This document shows positions 1-4,686 of a DNA stretch of 5,896 nucleotides, in pieces. This DNA comes from Campylobacteraceae bacterium. Lineage in GTDB: Bacteria > Campylobacterota > Campylobacteria > Campylobacterales > Sulfurovaceae. Below the pieces are notes generated by a model, which worked only from the letters and a program-made list of their open reading frames with translations, was not told where the DNA came from and searched no databases. Where the stretch lies: positions 1 to 5,896 of the forward strand of contig JAMONW010000162.1 of NCBI GenBank assembly GCA_027066355.1. The letters run 5' to 3'. Position 1 is the first letter of the stretch; each line of letters begins with the position of its first letter. Made by a program: the position numbers and the translations under genes.

Positions 1-1
1 T

Positions 2-493
2 TTTAAGTGTGATAAGCTTTTATTTAGCGGAGTTGCAGGAGCAATTAACGAAAACTTACAAATTGGCGATTTAATATATGCTACAAAACTTTGTAAACAC
101 GACTTAGATATTACAGCTTTTGGACACGAGCCAGGCTTTGTGCCAGAGGGAAAAGTATTTATATATCCAGATAACGATTTAATAGAAGTGGCAAAAGAGG
201 TCGCTAAGTCTAAGGATATTAAACTACAAGGTGGAGTAATTGCAACAGGGGATCAATTTATAGATTCAAATGAGAAAAAAGAGTGGATAAAACAAACCTT
301 TAATGCAGATGCTATAGAGATGGAAGGCTACTCAGTAGCTCTAGTTTGCGATGCCTTGCAAGTTCCATTTTTTATACTAAGAGCAATCAGCGATAGCGCC
401 GATATGGACGCCAGTTTTGATTTTGATGAATTCTTAGAAAAATCAGCTAAAGTTAGTGCTGATTTTATTTTAGAGATGGTAGAGAAGATTTAA
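2..493 (+). CDS. mtn: 5'-methylthioadenosine/S-adenosylhomocysteine nucleosidase, C-terminal part (start lies before the window)
   Basis: This enzyme cleaves adenine from MTA and SAH. In futalosine-pathway Campylobacterota it is also known to act on 6-amino-6-deoxyfutalosine for menaquinone synthesis; that role here is inferred. The frame is open from base 2 and gives 163 residues. Family proteins have about 230, so roughly 66 N-terminal residues, including the first catalytic Glu, lie outside. Visible signatures are SGVAGA (codons 9-14), ITAFGHEPG (37-45), ATGDQF, IEMEG with the nucleoside-binding Glu at codon 108, and AISDSAD with the catalytic Asp at codon 131. Their 23-residue spacing equals Glu174-Asp197 of the E. 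coli enzyme. The C-terminus FDEFLEKSAKVSADFILEM is typical. A GTG at 140 is internal to conserved sequence and is not the start. The gene is cytoplasmic. In C. jejuni, as I recall, pfs lies beside a PP-loop gene, matching the ttcA-like gene further right. Confidence 0.95.
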   Translation, partial: FKCDKLLFSGVAGAINENLQIGDLIYATKLCKHDLDITAFGHEPGFVPEGKVFIYPDNDLIEVAKEVAKSKDIKLQGGVIATGDQFIDSNEKKEWIKQTFNADAIEMEGYSVALVCDALQVPFFILRAISDSADMDASFDFDEFLEKSAKVSADFILEMVEKI

Positions 494-550
494 CTTTTGG
501 CTTTGGTAAAAGAGCTTAAAGCTAAGAGCATAGGGCTTAGGGCTTATTAG

Positions 551-597
551 AGGTAAGGTTACCGTAGATTCCCACAATATTAATGGAATCATTAATA
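551..597. repeat. Cluster of overlapping small inverted repeats
   Basis: Three small hairpins are packed together: GGTA/TACC in 552-563; GATTCC/GGAATC (567-572 and 585-590, 12-base loop); and a perfect 8-bp stem TATTAATG/CATTAATA (578-585 and 590-597, loop GAAT). The last two share bases 585-590 and so exclude one another. The GATTCC...GGAATC form resembles ends of dispersed palindromic repeats known in many proteobacteria, which is an inference. The 8-bp hairpin is followed by CTTTTATTT on the plus strand and could be a weak terminator for mtn read-through. Confidence 0.45.
556..567 (+). repeat. Left copy of a 12-bp direct repeat flanking the DUF234 gene
   Basis: AGGTTACCGTAG matches AGGTTACTGTAG at 966-977 with one mismatch. 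The pair brackets the DUF234 remnant. A match of this length is expected by chance many times in 5.9 kb of AT-rich DNA, so only the placement is suggestive. Confidence 0.3.
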
Positions 598-604
598 CTT
601 TTAT

Positions 605-946
605 TTACATATCCTCTAAACCAAATGCTTTAAATTCTACTTTATAGCCTTTAAATTTTGGCAATAGGTTTTTAGTTTTTTGTTCTAAGAGTTTTAGGTT
701 AATTTTTTCTTTATTTAGTTTTGCTTCTGCAATAAGAAGCTTTTTGTTTAGTTCATCTACTGCTACAATATCAATTTCGTTTTTATTGCCTCTTTCCCAA
801 TAAGAGCCAATTTGAGAATATTTTTTTGTTAATTGTAACTTCTCTTTAAAATATTTTTCTAAAAATTTATCTGCAAAGGTGTTAAAATCTCTTTTTACAA
901 TCTCTTTTAGATTTTTAAGCTTAATCTCTCTATTATAAAACTTCAT
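605..946 (-). CDS. DUF234-type (PD-(D/E)xK-like) protein, probably an internally deleted remnant of an AAA ATPase/DUF234 protein
   Basis: The 113-residue product starts MKFYNREIKLKNLKEI, which is how full-length ATPase_2/DUF234 proteins begin. It then passes directly (about residue 17-20) into their C-terminal domain: KRDFNTFADKFLEKYF, IGSYWERG (46-53), NEIDIVAVDE (56-65) and LIAEAKLNK (71-79). D59 with E74-x-K76 is a PD-(D/E)xK nuclease-like signature. Family members are about 450 residues and carry a Walker A P-loop between these parts; none is present here. The reading frame is intact, ATG 944-946 has AAAGG seven bases upstream (953-957), and the end LEDM is family-like. The gene opposes mtn and ttcA, splitting a pair that is adjacent in relatives. 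I infer an in-frame deletion derivative that may or may not be functional. A natural stand-alone DUF234 protein is the alternative. Substrate and role are unknown. Confidence 0.75.
   Translation of the reverse strand: MKFYNREIKLKNLKEIVKRDFNTFADKFLEKYFKEKLQLTKKYSQIGSYWERGNKNEIDIVAVDELNKKLLIAEAKLNKEKINLKLLEQKTKNLLPKFKGYKVEFKAFGLEDM
886..908. repeat. 10-bp direct repeat at the apparent deletion junction
   Basis: AATCTCTTTT occurs at 886-895 and again at 899-908. On the coding strand it reads AAAAGAGATT twice, inside the codons for residues about 13-20 of the DUF234 protein. This is where the ATPase N-terminus meets the C-terminal domain. It could be a scar of a repeat-mediated deletion or chance in lysine-rich AT DNA. 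Confidence 0.4.
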
Positions 947-965
947 TATTTACCTTTAGTAATAC

Positions 966-977
966 AGGTTACTGTAG
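966..977 (+). repeat. Right copy of the 12-bp direct repeat flanking the DUF234 gene
   Basis: AGGTTACTGTAG pairs with 556-567. This copy is also the core of a small palindrome, TACAG-GTTA-CTGTA (963-976), lying 17-30 bases upstream of the DUF234 start, so it could equally be a regulator site. Confidence 0.3.
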
Positions 978-978
978 T

Positions 979-999
979 GTATATTACTATTAAATATAC
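979..999. promoter_or_regulatory. Inverted repeat upstream of the DUF234 gene
   Basis: GTATATT (979-985) and AATATAC (993-999) are perfect 7-bp inverted arms with a 7-bp spacer, 33 bases upstream of the DUF234 start and in the space shared with ttcA. It could be an operator, but AT-rich palindromes of this size arise easily by chance. Confidence 0.3.
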
Positions 1000-1083
1000 T
1001 TAAATTTCTGCATCTTCATTAAGTGCCAGGCGTTGATATTTACTTTAAAACTTAATGTTTTTGTAATATAAAAACAAAACGGA

Positions 1084-1113
1084 TTAATAATTTTAATAAA
1101 ACTACTGTATAAT
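1084..1113 (+). promoter_or_regulatory. Probable promoter of the ttcA-like gene
   Basis: A perfect TATAAT lies at 1108-1113 with TG immediately before it. A weak -35-like TTAATA is 18 bases upstream (1084-1089). Transcription would begin near 1120, leaving a leader of about 10 bases before the ATG at 1129. No Shine-Dalgarno sequence is visible, which suits a very short leader. Confidence 0.5.
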
Positions 1114-1128
1114 CGCAGAAAATAATGT

Positions 1129-1914
1129 ATGGAGTCTATTATAAAAAGAGCAAAAATTAGCAAAAAGTTATTAAGAGTTTTTGGTAAAACAAATGCGAAA
1201 TATCGCCTCATTGGTGAGGGCGATAGAGTGTTAGTAGCACTTAGTGGTGGTAAAGATTCTTTATCTTTATTACACCTAATAGCAAATATGCAACAACACG
1301 CTCCTTTTAAGTTTGAGTATAAAGCTGTTACAATTAAGTATGGAATGGATGGCGAAGATTATGGTTTTTTACAGGAACACTGCAAAGAGTTTAATATTCC
1401 TTATGAGGTATATGAGACTAAAATTTTTGATATATCTCAAGATACAATGCGAGAAAATAGCAGTTTTTGTAGCTACTTTAGCCGTATGAGAAGAGGTGCA
1501 TTATATACTTATGCATTAGATAATGGATTTAATAAAATAGCTTTAGGACACCACCTTGATGATGCAGTAGAGAGCTTTTTTATGAATATGCTATATAATG
1601 GCTCTCTGCGCTCAATGCCACCTATTTATAAGGCAAACCGTGGAGTGCATGTTATTCGCCCTTTAATAGAAGCTAGAGAAGAGCAGTTAAGAAATTTTGC
1701 TACCGAAAATAACTTTTTAACTATTGGAGATGAGGCGTGTCCAGCAATGAAAATTCAAACTAAAATGCCATATGCTAGGGCAAATACAAAAGAGTGGTTA
1801 ATTGAGTTAGAAGAGAAACATCCACAACTATTTAAAAGTGTAAAAGCCGCATTTTCACATATTCATGATGATACATTTTTAGACCCAAGCAGATGGAAAA
1901 GAGATGATGTTTAA
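1129..1914 (+). CDS. ttcA: TtcA-family PP-loop ATPase (tRNA 2-thiocytidine synthetase-like), CxxF variant
   Basis: This 261-residue cytoplasmic protein belongs to the adenine-nucleotide alpha-hydrolase fold. The PP-loop SGGKDS is at 39-44, and IALGHHLDDAVESFFMN (137-153) is the second conserved TtcA block. IRPLIEAREEQL (176-187) and GDEACPAMK (200-208) follow. TtcA activates C2 of cytidine-32 in tRNA with ATP and inserts sulfur using a [4Fe-4S] cluster held by a CxxC pair and one later Cys. Here the CxxC site reads C114-S-Y-F117, so the second Cys is Phe; the likely third ligand is C204. SRMRRG (118-123), which follows the CxxC in TtcA, is intact. As I recall, related Campylobacterota proteins (such as Cj0118) share this form, so it may be a subfamily with altered chemistry. 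The ATG at 1129 has no Shine-Dalgarno but a promoter just upstream. The out-of-frame ATG at 1124 is not used. Family call firm, exact reaction uncertain. Confidence 0.85.
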   Translation: MESIIKRAKISKKLLRVFGKTNAKYRLIGEGDRVLVALSGGKDSLSLLHLIANMQQHAPFKFEYKAVTIKYGMDGEDYGFLQEHCKEFNIPYEVYETKIFDISQDTMRENSSFCSYFSRMRRGALYTYALDNGFNKIALGHHLDDAVESFFMNMLYNGSLRSMPPIYKANRGVHVIRPLIEAREEQLRNFATENNFLTIGDEACPAMKIQTKMPYARANTKEWLIELEEKHPQLFKSVKAAFSHIHDDTFLDPSRWKRDDV

Positions 1915-1927
1915 TTTTTGGCTTTTA

Positions 1928-2112
1928 TAAAAATTTATTTTTCTGCAATAATAAGTTTTTCTCTAAGAAGTTTGGGGTTACTAAGAGCTTAAAATCTATT
2001 TTTCTGCAAGAGCAATTTTTCCCCGAACAAGTTCGGGGTTCCTGAAGTTTTAAAATTTATTTTAGTCCAATATTAACTTTTTTACCGAACAAATTCGGGT
2101 TCATAAAAACTT
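1928..2112. repeat. 61-bp tandem repeat, three degenerate copies, between convergent ttcA and fba
   Basis: Copies begin near 1928, 1989 and 2050, with a short start of a fourth at 2111. Landmarks recur at 61 bases: TTAAAA (1989, 2050, 2111), TTTTTCTGCA (1938-1947 and 1999-2008), and GGGGTT (1974 and 2035; GGGTT at 2097). Each copy has a T-run followed by a hairpin ending in this G cluster. Copies 1 and 2 align without net gaps; copy 3 is the most diverged. The array fills nearly the whole 207-base gap and contains no gene. Repeat family unknown. Confidence 0.7.
2021..2038. repeat. Strong GC-rich hairpin in the second tandem copy
   Basis: CCCCGAAC-AA-GTTCGGGG is a perfect palindrome, far more GC-rich than its surroundings. 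The equivalent in copy 3 is CCGAA-CAAA-TTCGG (2085-2098). In copy 1, CTCTAA/TTTGGGG (1961-1977) pairs only if G-U pairs are allowed in plus-strand RNA. A T-run precedes rather than follows the stem, so it is not a textbook intrinsic terminator, although it may still stop convergent transcription. Confidence 0.55.
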
Positions 2113-2121
2113 AAAATACAA

Positions 2122-3195
2122 TTAATATCTATTAATACTATTTAGCTCTTCAAAAGCTTTTACAACTCTATCTCTCATACTCTCTTCACCAGCTCTAAGC
2201 CACTTTCTTGGGTCATAATAGCTTTTATTTGGCTTATCTTCACCTTCTGGATTTCCTATTTGAGATTGTAGATAGTCATGTTTTGAAGATACATAATCTC
2301 TTATCCCATCCCAAAATGCCCATTGGGTATCGGTATCGATATTCATTTTAATTACACCATAGCTAATAGCCTCTTTAATCTCTTCTGGAGATGAGCCACT
2401 ACCGCCATGGAATACAAAATCAACAGGTTTATTTGGAGTATTCATTTTCTCTTGAATATACTTCTGAGAGTTATCCAAAATCTTTGGTTCAAGTTGAACA
2501 TTACCTGGCTTATAAACGCCATGAACATTTCCAAATGACGCAGCTATTGTAAAACGAGGACTAATTGCACTTAATCTTTTGTAAGCTTCATAAACCTCTT
2601 CTGGTTGAGTATAAAGTGCTGCATTATCTACATGAGAATTATCTACACCATCCTCTTCTCCACCAGTAATTCCAAGCTCAATTTCAAGTGTCATACCAAG
2701 TTTATCCATCTCTTTTAAATACTCTTCGCATGTGCTTAAATTATCTTCTAAAGACTCTTCAGATAAATCAATCATATGTGAACTAAATAGTGGTTTTCCT
2801 GTTGCTTCAAAATGCTCTTTACTTGCTCTTAATAGTTCGTCTATCCAAGGAAGTAGTTTTCTTGCTGCATGGTCTGTATGTAAAATCACAGGCACTCCAT
2901 ATGCCTTAGCCATAGTATGCACATGCTTAGCACCACTTATTGCACCCAACACCGCTGCATTTTCTGCTTTTAAACCTTTTCCAGCATAAAAACTTGCACC
3001 ACCATTGCTAAATTGAATAATTACTGGTGAATTAACTTTTGAAGCAGCTTCTAAAACTGCATTTATAGAGTTTGTTCCAACAACATTTACTGCTGGTAGA
3101 GCAAACTCATGCTCTTTTGCATATGCAAAAAGTTTTTGCAAATCATCACCTGTTACAACACCCGGTTTTATAAAGTCAGATAGCTTTTGACTCAC
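2122..3195 (-). CDS. fba: Class II fructose-1,6-bisphosphate aldolase
   Basis: This 357-residue zinc aldolase interconverts fructose-1,6-bisphosphate with dihydroxyacetone phosphate and glyceraldehyde-3-phosphate in the cytoplasm. In this phylum it probably works mainly in gluconeogenesis. It is close to E. coli FbaA (359 residues) along its whole length. HTDH at 106-109 supplies the catalytic Asp108 and zinc ligand His109. ELG gives Glu173; GGEEDGVDNSH (178-188) is the class IIA loop. FGNVHG gives zinc ligand His225, VFHGGSGS (261-268) gives His263 and the phosphate loop, and NIDTDTQ (285-291) is the substrate site. The start is GTG (3193-3195) with AAGGA seven bases upstream, agreeing with the family N-terminus MSxxxxDFxKPG. 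It lies 24 bases after the small chaperone gene on the same strand, suggesting co-transcription. peb4-fba adjacency is recalled from C. jejuni. Confidence 0.97.
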   Translation of the reverse strand: MSQKLSDFIKPGVVTGDDLQKLFAYAKEHEFALPAVNVVGTNSINAVLEAASKVNSPVIIQFSNGGASFYAGKGLKAENAAVLGAISGAKHVHTMAKAYGVPVILHTDHAARKLLPWIDELLRASKEHFEATGKPLFSSHMIDLSEESLEDNLSTCEEYLKEMDKLGMTLEIELGITGGEEDGVDNSHVDNAALYTQPEEVYEAYKRLSAISPRFTIAASFGNVHGVYKPGNVQLEPKILDNSQKYIQEKMNTPNKPVDFVFHGGSGSSPEEIKEAISYGVIKMNIDTDTQWAFWDGIRDYVSSKHDYLQSQIGNPEGEDKPNKSYYDPRKWLRAGEESMRDRVVKAFEELNSINRY

Positions 3196-3202
3196 CTTTA
3201 AA

Positions 3203-3207
3203 TCCTT
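3203..3207 (-). promoter_or_regulatory. Ribosome binding site deciding the GTG start of fba
   Basis: On the minus strand AAGGA is followed by seven bases and then GTG. There is no nearby in-frame ATG that preserves the conserved N-terminus, so GTG is the best start. Confidence 0.6.
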
Positions 3208-3219
3208 AAATTTTATTTA

Positions 3220-3693
3220 CTATTTTACTACAATTTTTGCTTTTTTCATAAGCTTATCAACAACTTTTTTTTGTCTAAGTTGCATTTTAATAATATTTTT
3301 AACTTTACTAAATGGAACTAATTTACCATTTTTCTTAAATAGAGCTTTATTGTTGTCATAAGCTTTTTTTGCTTCTGCATCACTTACTTTAATACCTCTT
3401 GTCTTTTTAGCCATATAAGCATTTGCAATTACAAAATCTCTCTCTTTTTTACTTAAACTTCTATAAGCTGTTTTAATAACAAGTTTATCAACTGCTAATC
3501 TTTTAACAATCTCTTTTTTATCTTTTGGTCTAAGTTGAGAGTATTTAAGTTTTCCTTTTGTTAAAACTTTTAAAAGTTTGTTTGCCTCTTTTTCTGTAAT
3601 TGGATAGCCATTTACTGTTCCAATAACCTTAGCTGAAACTACTGCTGTTGTAAGTGTTAAAACTACTGCTAAAGTAGTTAATAATTTTTTCAT
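3220..3693 (-). CDS. Exported SurA/PEB4-like chaperone paralogue lacking the parvulin domain
   Basis: This 157-residue protein has a Sec signal peptide (1-21; KK, hydrophobic stretch, VSA before the mature KVIGTVNG), so it is probably periplasmic. The mature N-terminus KVIGTVNGYPITEKEANKLL aligns with EVLATVNNTPIKKEDINQVL of the adjacent peb4 product. VSDAEAKKAYDNNKALF (103-119) matches its SDSEANKYYQDNKDSY. KLVPFSKVKNIIKMQLRQ (124-141) matches its post-parvulin helix APFKDVKSQIVAKMRQ. What is missing is precisely the roughly 95-residue PPIase module: there is no HARHILV, GDLGYF or FGYH motif. The mature chain is strongly basic (40 Lys/Arg against 11 Asp/Glu by my count). ATG 3691-3693 follows AAGGAG with a seven-base spacer. 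It sits between peb4 and fba, probably in one operon but with its own possible promoter. A chaperone or holdase role is inferred; no catalytic isomerase activity is expected. Confidence 0.8.
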   Translation of the reverse strand: MKKLLTTLAVVLTLTTAVVSAKVIGTVNGYPITEKEANKLLKVLTKGKLKYSQLRPKDKKEIVKRLAVDKLVIKTAYRSLSKKERDFVIANAYMAKKTRGIKVSDAEAKKAYDNNKALFKKNGKLVPFSKVKNIIKMQLRQKKVVDKLMKKAKIVVK

Positions 3694-3724
3694 TAAAAAT
3701 CTCCTTAAATTAAATATTTAGCTA

Positions 3725-3730
3725 ATTATA
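3725..3730 (-). promoter_or_regulatory. Possible -10 element for the parvulin-less paralogue and fba
   Basis: On the minus strand this is a perfect TATAAT. A start near 3718 would leave a leader of about 25 bases containing AAGGAG. No clear -35 is seen, which is common in this phylum. Confidence 0.4.
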
Positions 3731-3732
3731 TT

Positions 3733-3779
3733 AAAAATTTGTGAACAAATAGTAAATAGTGTCTATTTGCCACTATTTA
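3733..3779 (-). terminator. Weak two-hairpin terminator or attenuator after peb4
   Basis: In minus-strand order, a perfect 9-bp stem TAAATAGTG/CACTATTTA (loop nine, 3753-3779) overlaps the last peb4 codons and stop. It is followed by ATTTG-TTCA-CAAAT (3737-3750) and TTTT (3733-3736). The stems are AT-rich, so termination would be partial, allowing read-through into the downstream genes. Confidence 0.35.
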
Positions 3780-4590
3780 ATGTATTTGTAATTTTTGCAC
3801 TCTCTTTTTGTTTATCAATTGCATCTTTAACTGCTTTTGCAAATTGTTCTTGGCGCATCTTTGCAACTATTTGACTTTTAACATCTTTAAATGGTGCAAC
3901 ACCTGCTGGTTTTTTATCTTCTACTAAAATAATATGGTATCCAAATTGAGTTTTTACAGGTTTTGTTGTAATTTCACCTTTTTTAAGAGCAAATGCAGCA
4001 TCTGAGAATGGCTTAACCATTTGACCTTTAGTAAAATATCCCAAATCTCCACCATTTTTACCAGAAGGACCAGTTGATTTAGATTTAGCTAATTCAATAA
4101 ATTTTTTATTAAGCTCTTGACCTTTTAAGTTTTTTAACTCATCTATAATCTTTTTAGCTTCATCTTCTGTTTTAACCAAAATATGTCTTGCATGAACTTT
4201 TTCTGGCACTTTGTAAGAGTCTTTATTATCTTGATAATACTTATTTGCTTCAGAGTCGCTAATTAATGCTCTTTTATAAGTTTTGTCCATCCATACTTTA
4301 ATAAGTAAATCTTTTTTATAGTTTTCTAATGTTTTTTTATACTCTTCATCTTTTTCTATACCTGCTTTTTTAGCTACATCTACTAAAAGTTCTCTCTCTA
4401 TAAGTTTATCTACTAGTTTTTTTTGTTGCTCTTTTGGTAGTTTATCAAATGATATGCCTTGTTTTTGTAAAACTTGATTAATATCCTCTTTTTTAATAGG
4501 TGTATTATTAACTGTTGCCAAAACTTCACCTGCATTTAGAGATGCAACTAAAACCATTGTTGTTAAAAGTGTCTTTTTTAATACGCTCAT
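3763..4590 (-). CDS. peb4: Periplasmic parvulin-type peptidyl-prolyl cis-trans isomerase, PEB4/HP0175 family
   Basis: This 275-residue SurA-like folding factor has an N-terminal signal peptide (about 1-20, cleavage near SLNA/GEV). A SurA-N-like helical chaperone region spans about 21-125. One parvulin domain (about 132-225) shows HARHILV (133-139), GDLGYFTKGQM (181-191), PFSDAAF (194-200) and FGYHIILVE (216-224). A C-terminal helix (about 230-262) packs back on the chaperone domain in the family. The length matches C. jejuni Cj0596 (about 273). These proteins assist folding of outer-membrane proteins in the periplasm. ATG 4588-4590 has AAGGAG (4596-4601) five bases upstream. The gene diverges from nth across 96 bases and leads a same-strand group with its parvulin-less paralogue (69-base gap) and fba. 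The nth-peb4-fba order is as I recall it in C. jejuni. Confidence 0.93.
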   Translation of the reverse strand: MSVLKKTLLTTMVLVASLNAGEVLATVNNTPIKKEDINQVLQKQGISFDKLPKEQQKKLVDKLIERELLVDVAKKAGIEKDEEYKKTLENYKKDLLIKVWMDKTYKRALISDSEANKYYQDNKDSYKVPEKVHARHILVKTEDEAKKIIDELKNLKGQELNKKFIELAKSKSTGPSGKNGGDLGYFTKGQMVKPFSDAAFALKKGEITTKPVKTQFGYHIILVEDKKPAGVAPFKDVKSQIVAKMRQEQFAKAVKDAIDKQKESAKITNTLNSGK

Positions 4591-4686
4591 TTATGCTCCT
4601 TAAAGCTATTTTTGAAAATTTTAATGTTAGTATACTAGTGTAAGTTATAAAACAAAATTAATATATTAAAAAAAAGAGAAAAAATA
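4591..4686. promoter_or_regulatory. Divergent promoter region of peb4 and nth with a 10-bp palindrome
   Basis: TAGTATACTA (4628-4637) is a perfect palindrome and contains a -10-like TATACT on both strands: 4631-4636 for nth and 4629-4634 for peb4. A further TATAAA is at 4646-4651 on the plus strand. No clear -35 boxes are seen. An A8 run at 4668-4675 precedes the weak nth ribosome site AAGAG (4674-4678). Which -10 is used for each gene cannot be decided from sequence. Confidence 0.4.

Larger units (their letters stand above)
494..604. other. Intergenic stretch after mtn with repeat-like sequence
   Basis: No gene is seen here. The first bases after the mtn stop resemble those after the ttcA stop (18 of 21 identical, 491-511 against 1912-1932). 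AGAGCTTAAA at 511-520 and CTAAGAGC at 522-529 both recur in the tandem array at 1981-1993. A weak 5-bp hairpin, CTAAG/CTTAG, is formed by 522-540. No good intrinsic terminator for mtn is visible. Confidence 0.4.

Noticed and set aside
140..142. GTG as the start of a short nucleosidase
   Set aside because: Conserved family sequence continues upstream in frame to the window edge.
963..976. SOS (LexA-type) box
   Set aside because: The palindrome is TACAG-N4-CTGTA, not the CTGT-N8-ACAG order, and this phylum generally lacks a classical LexA system.
605..977. Complete insertion sequence or integrated element
   Set aside because: There is no transposase or integrase, no terminal inverted repeats, and the flanking 12-mer is imperfect and within chance expectation.
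990..1211. 73-codon minus-strand frame overlapping the start of ttcA
   Set aside because: It overlaps conserved ttcA coding sequence and has no family resemblance; its hydrophobic look is the complement of lysine-rich AT DNA.
1928..2112. CRISPR array
   Set aside because: The units are 61-bp degenerate tandem copies without constant repeats and unique spacers; there are only three, and no cas genes.
2732..2989. 85-codon plus-strand frame inside fba
   Set aside because: It is antisense to highly conserved aldolase sequence, so it is a shadow frame.
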